Below the pieces are notes generated by a model that was not told the origin of the DNA, ran no database searches, and was given only the letters and a program-made list of their open reading frames with translations. Both the position numbers and the translations under genes were made by a program. A DNA stretch of 64,000 nt, taken from the NCBI GenBank assembly GCA_039908525.1, contig JAMOAY010000001.1, forward strand, positions 186,001 through 250,000, read 5' to 3'. Positions within the stretch are counted from its first letter, which is position 1. Every line of letters starts with the position of its first letter. Below are positions 36,448-44,682 of this stretch, piece after piece. Source of the stretch: Magnetaquicoccus sp039908525. Lineage in GTDB: Bacteria > Pseudomonadota > Magnetococcia > Magnetococcales > Magnetaquicoccaceae.

Positions 36448-37590
36448 TCAGACGCCGTGAGGCAGCATGGCCAGCAAGCGGACCAACTCTGCCTGACGAT
36501 GGGTGCCGGTCTTGGAGAAAACCACCTTGAGTTGGTTGCGCAGGGTGTTGCGTGTACATCCTTTGGCGAGGGCGATCTCATCCAGATCCCTGCCGGCGGC
36601 CAGCGCGTTGGCCAGATAGGTTTCCGCCTGGGTCAAACCGAACAGATTTTTCAACAGGGATCCGTTCTTGCCCGCCGGGGCATGATCCAGAGAACCGAGG
36701 AAGAGCAGCACCCTTGGTATGGGTGTCAGAAAACCAAGCTTGCGGAATTCGGGTCGCAGGGGAACGACCACCCCATGGATGGGACGGCGGTCGGCATGTT
36801 GGGGGGTGATCAGCATGCCATTTTTCTCCATGAGTCCCTTGCCGGCTGCCAGTTGCAACCCCTGCCGGATCATGCCCTGCAACCGCCTGGACTCCGCAGG
36901 AATGGGGGTCTCCAGGCCCTGCGCCGTCAATTTAAGACCGGCATCACCGGCCAAAATCTCCTCGGCCACATGGTTGACGAAAACAGGTTTGAGATTCTCC
37001 TCAAAGAGGATGATCCCGTAAGGCATGCAACCAAAGGCCAGTTCGCTCATCTGTTTCTGGTTGCTCAGATCGGAAAAGTGCTGATTCAGAGTCAACACCC
37101 TCTGCAGGTGCGGCGCCAGAAGATCCAGGGCGCGGATCTCCTCCTCCCGGAAAGGCTCCGCCTTCGCCCCCCGCTGAAAACCGAGTTGCACGAAATACTG
37201 CTCATTGCGGATGATGTGCCCGCCCATGCAGTACAGCTTGCCTTGCGGCCGCAAAAAGTCGTTGTAATATTCGGTTTTCAGAAGTTGCCGTGTCGGAACG
37301 GCTTCGTCACAGGCATACATGTGCAACGGCAGGGGTTTGATGCTGTTCGGGTAGGGATCCAGCTGCCTGAAGTGCGCATTGTACGCCTCCCTCCAAACCG
37401 CTTCATAACCGAAGTAGATGTTGAACCCCACCGCAAGATCGGTATGGTACTGCAAACGCAGCATGGCAGAGTCGCTTGTAAAACCCTGCATGAGTTTTTC
37501 CAGGGAGTCGGTCAACCTGCTCAGATCCAAAACGGCCTGATAGATCTCCCCGACCACATCCAGAAACCACTCCTGGGACAATGGCGTCAT
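36448..37590 (-). CDS. LuxR-family transcriptional regulator with a PAS-like N-terminus
   Basis: A 380-residue protein. The C-terminal LuxR-type HTH (about 315-375) has LTQAETYLANALAAGRDLDE and the recognition-helix region CTRNTLRNQLKVVFSKTG. The upstream 300 residues look like a sensory region with a PAS-like strand (GCMPYGIILFEENLKPVFVN) and no receiver aspartate pattern. The effector is unknown. It lies 22 nt after the alpha/beta hydrolase gene with a GAGGAG ribosome-binding site, which suggests an operon and possibly a substrate-linked sensor. Confidence 0.85.
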   Translation of the reverse strand: MTPLSQEWFLDVVGEIYQAVLDLSRLTDSLEKLMQGFTSDSAMLRLQYHTDLAVGFNIYFGYEAVWREAYNAHFRQLDPYPNSIKPLPLHMYACDEAVPTRQLLKTEYYNDFLRPQGKLYCMGGHIIRNEQYFVQLGFQRGAKAEPFREEEIRALDLLAPHLQRVLTLNQHFSDLSNQKQMSELAFGCMPYGIILFEENLKPVFVNHVAEEILAGDAGLKLTAQGLETPIPAESRRLQGMIRQGLQLAAGKGLMEKNGMLITPQHADRRPIHGVVVPLRPEFRKLGFLTPIPRVLLFLGSLDHAPAGKNGSLLKNLFGLTQAETYLANALAAGRDLDEIALAKGCTRNTLRNQLKVVFSKTGTHRQAELVRLLAMLPHGV

Positions 37591-37611
37591 GAAGCACTCC
37601 TCGTTGACCGT

Positions 37612-38445
37612 TTATCCGTGCCCACAGCTGGCAATAAACGACTCCAGCAGGGCATTGAACCGCTCCGGTTGCTCCGGGTGGGGAGAGTGACCGCATCCCG
37701 GAAGGATCCGCACCCCGCCACCCCAGAGGTTGGGCAACGGCAGGGCATCGCAGTAGGCCCTGTTCACAAACGGATCCTGATCCCCCAGTATGATCGCAAC
37801 CGGAACGGCAAGCTGCTGCACAATCACGCATTCGTCCTGGAAATCCCCCCGGAAGCTGTTCTTCCCCAAATGGCTGCGGCACCTGGGGTCCGTCTGGTGC
37901 ATGGCCTGTTGCAGACGCGCCAGGGTTGCCGGAACAGGATGCACCATCTGCGCCCGAGCCCACGCCCACTCCTCGTCGACTGTCAGGGATTCCCGAAAAA
38001 TCAATGCCGACAGAGGATTGGGCAGAAACGCCTCCCCCACGTTGAGGGGAAGCCGCAGGGGAGGCGTGCCCAGAACCATGAGACCAACGATATCCGGCAA
38101 TTGGGGAGCTGCCTGGATCAGGATATGACCGCCCAGACTGTGTCCAATCAGAAGGGTGGGTCCCATTTCCAATTGGCGCATGGCATGTTGCACCACGCGG
38201 ACGTAACCGGACATGGCATAGACACGATCCGGATCCTCTGCCCTGCTGGAGGCGCCGTGTCCCGGCAGATCGATGCAGACCACACGCAACCGCTCACCCA
38301 GCGCACTCCCTTGTTGACCGGTAAACGAAAAAGAGTCCTGTGAATTGGCGTGCAGACACAACAGCGCAGGCCCGCCACGCCCCCGACTGACATGGGCCGC
38401 GATGGCCAGCCCTTCAATATCCAGCCTGTACTCTTCCACAACCAT
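37612..38445 (-). CDS. Alpha/beta-hydrolase fold protein
   Basis: A 277-residue protein. The nucleophile elbow is GHSLGG (Ser103), the oxyanion region is LLCLHANSQDSF, and the acid is likely the aspartate in ILGDQDPF. The catalytic histidine is in GCGHSPHPEQPE. There is no signal peptide. The substrate is unknown. The Met at 38445 (MVVEEYRLDIEG) was chosen because domain similarity starts there; longer in-frame starts exist up to 38517. It is coupled to a LuxR regulator downstream, an arrangement seen with small-molecule degradation or signalling genes. Confidence 0.82.
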   Translation of the reverse strand: MVVEEYRLDIEGLAIAAHVSRGRGGPALLCLHANSQDSFSFTGQQGSALGERLRVVCIDLPGHGASSRAEDPDRVYAMSGYVRVVQHAMRQLEMGPTLLIGHSLGGHILIQAAPQLPDIVGLMVLGTPPLRLPLNVGEAFLPNPLSALIFRESLTVDEEWAWARAQMVHPVPATLARLQQAMHQTDPRCRSHLGKNSFRGDFQDECVIVQQLAVPVAIILGDQDPFVNRAYCDALPLPNLWGGGVRILPGCGHSPHPEQPERFNALLESFIASCGHG

Positions 38446-38513
38446 GCTCCCCGGTATACCACCCTGTAAGATATCATGCACGCAACAACTGAAAACATCC
38501 TTTCCCCCGGAGG

Positions 38514-41500
38514 TCACGCCCTGACCCGCTCAGCCGCCCGTCGGATGGCATCCAACAGCTCCTGTTTTTTGATCGGTTTGGTCAGGTGTTCATCACAGCC
38601 GGCCGCCAGGCTCTCGCCTTTTCTCTCAATACCGGCATGGGCGCTCAGGGACATGATGATCAAAGGCGGGCGCCCCTCCTCCCGCTCCCATTGGCGAATG
38701 GCCCGGGTGGCCGCGTAGCCGTCCATGTTGGGCATTTCAAGATCGGTCAACAACAGATCGAACGGCTCCTCCTTGACACGGGCCACCGCCTCGCGACCAT
38801 CCGGAACGATCACCAGATGATGGGGGCTCTTTTTCAGATAGACCTCGAAAAGCAGCTGGTTCTCGGGTGAATCTTCCGCCAACAGGATGCGCAGAGGGCG
38901 TGGAACGACGGCATCTCCCGGCGGCAGGAGAGGCTCCGGAAGGTGCGCCGACCCTGCAGGACAAAACGGGAGTGTGAAAAAAAAGCGGCTGCCCTCACCC
39001 AGGCGACTCTCCACCCCGATCTGTCCTCCCATCAACTCCACCAACCGCTTGGCAATGGTCAGCCCCAGGCCGGTGCCCCCGTAGCGCCGGCTGACACCGG
39101 TATCGGCCTGGGTAAAAAGGTCAAAAATATGCTGGACATGTTCCCGTGCAATGCCGATGCCGGTATCGGCCACCCGGAACAGCAGGCTCCCCGACTCCTG
39201 AGGAGAGAGGGTCAGAGCGGCGACGATCTCTCCCTTGTGCGTGAATTTGATGGCATTGCCGACCAGGTTGATCAGCACCTGACGCACCCGCCCGTCATCC
39301 CCCAGGATCATCTCCGGAATGGCAGGAGCCACCTCGATGGACAGGACAAGACCCTTCTCTTCGGCAGCCACCCGCATCAGGCGGGCGGTCTCTTCCAGCA
39401 CATGCCGGGGGGAAAAGGGCTGCAGGGAGATGACGAAACGCCCCGCTTCGATGCGGGAGAAATCCAGCACATCGTTGATCACCCCCAACAGGGCCTTGCC
39501 CGAGCGGTGCATGGTCTGCACAAGACGCTGCTGTTCCGCATCCAGCTCTGTCTCCAGCAACACATCCGAAATGCCCAACACCACGTTCATGGGGGTGCGG
39601 ATCTCGTGACTCATGGCGGCCAGAAACTCCCCCTTGGCCCGGGTCGCCGCCTCGGCCTGCTCCTTGGCCTGCCGCAGCGCCGCCTCCACCCGTTTGCGTT
39701 CCGTAATATCCCGGAAGGAGACCACCACCCCACGCACCTCGCCGGAGCGCAGGATGGGGGAACCGATCATGGAGACCGGAAAACCGCTGCCGTCCGACCG
39801 CCAGAGCCACTCCTCCTCCATGGTGACCACCCGGGCCTGCTGCAGCACCGCATACATGGGACAGTCGGCCAGGGGATAGGGAGAACCATCCTCGTGGGAG
39901 TGGTGGAAGAGGGCATGGCCATTGTTCCCCAGCAACTCCTCCGCCCGCCACCCCAACAGGGCCGTCGTCGCCGGGTTGACAAAGGTGACCCGACCCTGCA
40001 CATCCATCACATACAGCCCCTCTGCCAGGGTGGCGGTAATCTCCTGCAACCGTTGTTCGCTCTCCCGTAAATCGGCCTCGGCCTGGATGCGTTCGGTGAT
40101 GTCGCGGGCGGCGGCAAACATCATCTTGCCCACCGGGACGGAACGCCACTCCAGCCAGATATAGTGGCCATCCTTGCGCCGGTACCGATTGACAAAATTG
40201 AACACCGGTTGCTGCTGTTCCTTCTGCAGGACGACCACCCGCTCTGTGGAACCGATATCCTCTGGATGGATGAATTCATAATAGCGCCGGGCCTTCAACT
40301 CTTCCATGGAGTAGCCCAATACCCGCTCCCAGACCGGATTGAGCCGTCTGAAATGTCCATCTGTGTCCGCAATACAGAGCAGGTCGTTCACCACGGCAAA
40401 AAACTGGTCCAACTCTTCCTGCAGGTTTTTCTTGTCGCTGATATCCTGATGAATGGAGTTCCAGACCGTGCCGAAGGTGGGGTGAGAAAACTCGGAGACC
40501 GTGGCATAACACCAGAAGCAGGTCCCGTCCTTCTTCCGATTGTACACCTCCCCGGCCCAGCGCCCGGCATGGCGAAGGGCCGCCATGATGCTCTCCGCCA
40601 CCTCCTGGGGGGAGCACTCCGTCGGGCCATTCAGGCTGCCGATATCGATGCCGACCAACTCCCCGGCCTCGTACCCGAACATCTGTTCGAACTTGGGGTT
40701 GGCGTACACGATCTTCCCGCTCCCGGCACTGACCAGCACAACCCCCTCCTGCATGTGCTGCAGGATCGCCTCGCGCAGGAGCAACGCCTCCTCGGCCCGC
40801 CTGCGTTCGGTGATGTCGTGGATGAACGAGTAGAGCACCTTGCGACCGTCGATGGTCACCGGGCCCGAATAGACCTCGACATCACGAAGATCACCGCCGG
40901 CAACCCGGTGGCGAAACACGAAACAGGCGCGCTGCTCCTGCAGGGCACTGGCCATTTCCACGGCCACCTGTCCGGGATCGAGCATGTTGATCTCGGTGAT
41001 TTTCATGCTCAACAGGGTCTGGCGGGGATGGCCGTAATAGCGTTCTGCGGCAAGGTTGGCATCCAGGATGGCCCCGGTGGAGGGATCGATCAACAGGGCC
41101 ACCACAGGGTTCTGTTTAAAAATCTGCCGGAAGCGCGTCTCATCCTGTCGCTGGCGTTCGTGGGCAATGAGCAGCAGGTGCAGCCGTTCCCGGGCGGTAT
41201 GGGCCATGCTCAGGGAGAGAACCATGGCAGCTGTCATGGCCCCACCCAGGCCCAGGATCAGCAGCTCCATGGCACGCCGATGACCGGCCAGGAGAGCTTT
41301 GCCATCGTCCCACAACCCCTGGGCGCCCCACAGAGTCACCGTCAACAGTGCGCCCCCCAGTCCGGCGGCCCCGATCACCCACCTGGGCATGCTCTCTGCG
41401 TGGTTGGCCGTGCGTTGCCAAGCCAGGGAGAACCATCCGGCGCCCAGAGCGATAAAACCAACGGCCGTGTGGATGGCCATGTGGGTGTAGGAGTGCCAGT

Positions 41501-42017
41501 GGTAGGCACGCTCCAGATCGGTCAGATAGCCGATCCCGGCCACCAACCCCAGGGTGGCGACCAACGTCCCCAGAAGCCCGGCGACTGCCCAGCCCTGACG
41601 GAGATTGGCCACCACCGAGGCCACGCCGCTCAAGGTAAAACAAAGGGCGGTGTTGGGTGCCATGCGTCCGGGGGAGGAGGTGCGCGCGGTGATATCATGG
41701 TGCATCAGAAGCTGGTCAATACCGAGATCCTTATCCAGCACATACTCGACACCGGTCACCAACCCCAACATTCCCACCAGTACACCGCAGGCGGCGGCGA
41801 GCCCATGTCGACCCAAAAGGGTGGCAAGCACCCCCATGCCCGACACAATAAAACCCAGTGCCGTATTGTACTGCATGGGCACAAAGCCGGGCACAATCTG
41901 GATGAGGGAGGGCCAATGGAGGTGCCAACCTACCAGCACCGTACTGCCCAGCAGCAAAGCGCCGCCTCCCATGGCCAGAGAGAACCTCTGCACGGGGGAG
42001 ACCGGATCGCCGGTCAC
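38514..42017 (-). CDS. Hybrid sensor histidine kinase with multi-pass membrane sensor and four PAS domains
   Basis: A 1167-residue protein from a GTG that overlaps the upstream kinase stop (GTGA at 42014-42017). The N-terminus has about seven hydrophobic segments (residues 12-270), with a repeated motif: PMQYNTALGFIVSG, MAPNTALCFTLSG and MAIHTAVGFIALG. Four PAS/PAC units follow (about 290-780), then HisKA with AAMSHEIRTPMN, HATPase (NLVGNAIKFT, DTGIGI, YGGTGLGLTI) and a C-terminal receiver (DLLLTDLEMPNMDG). The repeated N-T-A motif suggests an internally duplicated membrane module of unknown ligand. Coupling to the ethylene-receptor-like kinase suggests joint function. Confidence 0.9.
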   Translation of the reverse strand: MTGDPVSPVQRFSLAMGGGALLLGSTVLVGWHLHWPSLIQIVPGFVPMQYNTALGFIVSGMGVLATLLGRHGLAAACGVLVGMLGLVTGVEYVLDKDLGIDQLLMHHDITARTSSPGRMAPNTALCFTLSGVASVVANLRQGWAVAGLLGTLVATLGLVAGIGYLTDLERAYHWHSYTHMAIHTAVGFIALGAGWFSLAWQRTANHAESMPRWVIGAAGLGGALLTVTLWGAQGLWDDGKALLAGHRRAMELLILGLGGAMTAAMVLSLSMAHTARERLHLLLIAHERQRQDETRFRQIFKQNPVVALLIDPSTGAILDANLAAERYYGHPRQTLLSMKITEINMLDPGQVAVEMASALQEQRACFVFRHRVAGGDLRDVEVYSGPVTIDGRKVLYSFIHDITERRRAEEALLLREAILQHMQEGVVLVSAGSGKIVYANPKFEQMFGYEAGELVGIDIGSLNGPTECSPQEVAESIMAALRHAGRWAGEVYNRKKDGTCFWCYATVSEFSHPTFGTVWNSIHQDISDKKNLQEELDQFFAVVNDLLCIADTDGHFRRLNPVWERVLGYSMEELKARRYYEFIHPEDIGSTERVVVLQKEQQQPVFNFVNRYRRKDGHYIWLEWRSVPVGKMMFAAARDITERIQAEADLRESEQRLQEITATLAEGLYVMDVQGRVTFVNPATTALLGWRAEELLGNNGHALFHHSHEDGSPYPLADCPMYAVLQQARVVTMEEEWLWRSDGSGFPVSMIGSPILRSGEVRGVVVSFRDITERKRVEAALRQAKEQAEAATRAKGEFLAAMSHEIRTPMNVVLGISDVLLETELDAEQQRLVQTMHRSGKALLGVINDVLDFSRIEAGRFVISLQPFSPRHVLEETARLMRVAAEEKGLVLSIEVAPAIPEMILGDDGRVRQVLINLVGNAIKFTHKGEIVAALTLSPQESGSLLFRVADTGIGIAREHVQHIFDLFTQADTGVSRRYGGTGLGLTIAKRLVELMGGQIGVESRLGEGSRFFFTLPFCPAGSAHLPEPLLPPGDAVVPRPLRILLAEDSPENQLLFEVYLKKSPHHLVIVPDGREAVARVKEEPFDLLLTDLEMPNMDGYAATRAIRQWEREEGRPPLIIMSLSAHAGIERKGESLAAGCDEHLTKPIKKQELLDAIRRAAERVRA

Positions 42018-44458
42018 AGCATGGGCTCCGCACCCGGCAGGGGATCCGATCTCTGCTCCTCCCTGGAGAGGGATTCCGCCACACGCTGAATGGCATCCAA
42101 CAGCTCCTGCTTTTTGATCGGTTTGGCCAGATGGCCATTGCAGCCGGCGGCCAGACTCTCCCCCCGTTTCTCAATGCCCGCATGGGCGCTCAGGGCCATG
42201 ATGGTCAGGGGAGAGCGCCCTTCGACCACCTCCCACTGGCGAATGGCGCGCGTCGCGGCATAACCGTTCATGTTCGGCATCTCGATATCGGTCAACAGCA
42301 GGTCAAACGGCTCTGCTTGAACCCGGGCCACCGCCTCCCGCCCGTCGTTGACCAACTCCAGGGAGTGGGAGCTCTTTCTCAAATAGACCTGAAACAACAG
42401 CCGGTTCTCGGGTGAGTCCTCGGCAAGCAGGATGCGCAGGCTTCTGCTGGCCGCCCCGCTGGTATGCTCCGGATCCGCCATCCGGTTCTGTGGCAGTTCT
42501 GCCAAACGGACCGGCAGGGTAAAAGAGAAGGTGCTGCCCTGCCCCAATCGGCTCTCCACCCAGATCCGCCCGCCCATGAGTTCCACCAACCGTTTGGAGA
42601 TGGCTAGGCCCAGTCCTGTCCCCCCGTAGCGCCGGGCAATACCCGCATCCGCCTGGGTGAAGTGTTCAAAAATATGCTCCAAGTGTTCAGGAGCAATGCC
42701 GATGCCCGTGTCGGAGACCCGGAACAGAAGGGTGGCCTCTTCCTGGGGATGGGGGGTCAGGCTCATGCGGATTTGACCATGCCGGGTGAATTTGATGGCG
42801 TTGCCCAACAGGTTGATCAACACCTGACGCAGGCGCCCGTCATCCCCCAGGATGGCGTCGGGAATGTCCGCCATCTCCTCTTCCGGGAAAGAGAGTCCCT
42901 TCTCCTCGGCCGACATCCGCATCAGACTGACCGTCTCCGCCACCGCGTGGCGGGGGGAGAAAGGCCGTTCGGACAGACCGAAACGACCGGATTCGATGCG
43001 GGAGAAATCCAGCACGTCATTGATCACCGCCAGCAGCGCCTTGCCCGATTGGTGCATGGTTTTGGCGAGGCGGCGCTGCTCCGCGTCCAGTTCGGTCTCC
43101 AGCAACACCTCGGACATACCCAACACCACGTTCATGGGGGTGCGGATCTCGTGACTCATGGCGGCCAGAAACTCCCCCTTGGCCCGGGAGGCCTGTTCGG
43201 CCTGCTCCTTGGCCAGACGCAGGGAGGCCTCCGCCTGCTTGCGACCGGAAATATCCCGCAGAAAGGCGGTAAAAAAGGTGAATCGGGCTCCAGGCACCAC
43301 CGTGATGGCGATTTCGGTCGGAATGCGCATCCCGTGGCTGTCAACGGCTTCCAACTCCACGTGCTGGTTGATCACCCGGCGTTCACCGGTGGCCAGATAG
43401 CGGGCCAACCCTTGCCGGTGGGGTTCGCGCAGTTCCAGGGGAATGATGGTTTCGCTGATATCCCGGCCCAGGACATCCTCTCTGCGAAAGCCAAAAATCT
43501 GCTCCGCCGCTCTGTTGAATTCAAGGATGCGACCCTGGGTGTCGATGGAGATGATGGCATCCAGGGCCGTGTTCAGGATGGAGCGCAGATGCTCTTCCCG
43601 CTCGACCAGGTCCAGGGTCACCTGTTCGGCCTGCTCCTTGGCTTGGCGCAGCGCCTGTTCCATTCGCTTGCGCCCGGAGATGTCCAAACCCATGCCGACG
43701 AGATAGAAGGCGCCATCCAGTTCGATGCGCTGTCCCACAAAATAGTGGGGAGTCACCGTCCCATCCCTGGCCACCAGGCTGGCCTCGGCCTCGGCAGATC
43801 CCAAGGCAAAAACCTCCTGGACCCGCTCGGCGATGAGGTTGCGCTCCTCGCCCTGGAAAAAGTCGACCGGGGAGGCCTGGGCCACCTCCTCCGCCGTGTA
43901 TGCGGTGATCTCCTCGAACTTTCTGTTCCACAACTGGAACCGTCCCTCCTGGTTGATCAGGTAGAAGGTGCCGGGCAGGGAGTTGATCAACTCGCGGGTG
44001 AAATTGCGCTCCGTGCGCAGGGCCTCTTCGACATCCTTGCGTTCATCGATCTCGCGTTGCAAACTTTCATTCGCCGCACGCAACTGGGCCATGCTGGGCA
44101 GTTGCAAGGCCTGGGACACCAGGGGCCAGAGCATGACGGCCGTCACCACCGAAATGAGCGCCGTCACGGCCTTGAGAAAGGCATCCAGGAGATACAAAGG
44201 CTTCCACAACACGATCACGCCCAGCAGATGGGTGGTGCCACAGGCCAGGATGAAGGCGGAAAACATCCACAGCAACCACCTGTACGGAAAATCTTTGCGG
44301 CGACGCGCAAAGTAGAGCAAGGCTGCGGGCATGGAAAAATAGGCCAGGAAGATCAGCAGATCGCTGACGATATAGGCAAACAGCAGGGTCGGTGACCAAC
44401 GGATGCAATATCCATGGGGAAGAAAGCCGCCGACATCCATCCAATCTGCAAAAGCCAT
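42014..44458 (-). CDS. Ethylene-receptor-like (ETR1-type) hybrid sensor histidine kinase
   Basis: An 814-residue protein from ATG 44458 (GGGGGTGA ribosome-binding site; an ATG at 44485 adds nine residues). Three membrane helices (about 25-110) carry the ethylene-binding signature: SDLLIFLAYFSMP, FPYRW and AFILACGTTHLL. Asp33, Tyr40, Pro44, Ile70, Cys73 and His77 match the ETR1 residues Asp25, Tyr32, Pro36, Ile62, Cys65 and His69 at a constant offset of eight; only Ile35 differs (Met43). Cys and His are the Cu(I) ligands in ETR1. Two PAS units, HisKA (AAMSHEIRTPMN), HATPase and a receiver (LLLTDIEMPNMNG) follow. The kinase motifs look complete, so signalling should be by phosphotransfer. Confidence 0.92.
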   Translation of the reverse strand: MAFADWMDVGGFLPHGYCIRWSPTLLFAYIVSDLLIFLAYFSMPAALLYFARRRKDFPYRWLLWMFSAFILACGTTHLLGVIVLWKPLYLLDAFLKAVTALISVVTAVMLWPLVSQALQLPSMAQLRAANESLQREIDERKDVEEALRTERNFTRELINSLPGTFYLINQEGRFQLWNRKFEEITAYTAEEVAQASPVDFFQGEERNLIAERVQEVFALGSAEAEASLVARDGTVTPHYFVGQRIELDGAFYLVGMGLDISGRKRMEQALRQAKEQAEQVTLDLVEREEHLRSILNTALDAIISIDTQGRILEFNRAAEQIFGFRREDVLGRDISETIIPLELREPHRQGLARYLATGERRVINQHVELEAVDSHGMRIPTEIAITVVPGARFTFFTAFLRDISGRKQAEASLRLAKEQAEQASRAKGEFLAAMSHEIRTPMNVVLGMSEVLLETELDAEQRRLAKTMHQSGKALLAVINDVLDFSRIESGRFGLSERPFSPRHAVAETVSLMRMSAEEKGLSFPEEEMADIPDAILGDDGRLRQVLINLLGNAIKFTRHGQIRMSLTPHPQEEATLLFRVSDTGIGIAPEHLEHIFEHFTQADAGIARRYGGTGLGLAISKRLVELMGGRIWVESRLGQGSTFSFTLPVRLAELPQNRMADPEHTSGAASRSLRILLAEDSPENRLLFQVYLRKSSHSLELVNDGREAVARVQAEPFDLLLTDIEMPNMNGYAATRAIRQWEVVEGRSPLTIMALSAHAGIEKRGESLAAGCNGHLAKPIKKQELLDAIQRVAESLSREEQRSDPLPGAEPML

Positions 44459-44627
44459 CCAGTCACCCCCAGGGTTCACGACCACGGCACAGGGTTGACC
44501 CCTCTTCGAGCACTGCCCGTATCATGGCACTCTTTTCCCTTGTGGGCAAGAATGGAGCAAACGTTGCTGGTTGGTATCTCTTGGGCGTGGATGGTATTCA
44601 GAGGCGTGATGCGCAGGGCGACAAGAC

Positions 44628-44658
44628 AAAAAAAGGGGGGCGACGAACCGCCCCCCCT
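44628..44658 (-). terminator. Intrinsic terminator of the dnaK paralogue
   Basis: A GC-rich hairpin (GGGGGG at 44635-44640 pairing with the C-run at 44651-44657) is followed on the minus strand by seven T residues (44628-44634). It lies about 25 nt after the dnaK stop, which is a textbook arrangement. Confidence 0.85.
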
Positions 44659-44682
44659 GAAACAGACCTCGGCAACAGACCA

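Noticed and set aside
40164..42089. 641-codon plus-strand frame opposite the second hybrid kinase
   Set aside because: Same reason: His- and Gln-rich shadow of a PAS-kinase gene.
42014..44458. MHYT- or MASE-type membrane sensor for the kinase N-terminus
   Set aside because: The spacing and identity of Asp, Tyr, Pro, Cys and His fit the ethylene-receptor helices; the repeated MHYT signature is absent.
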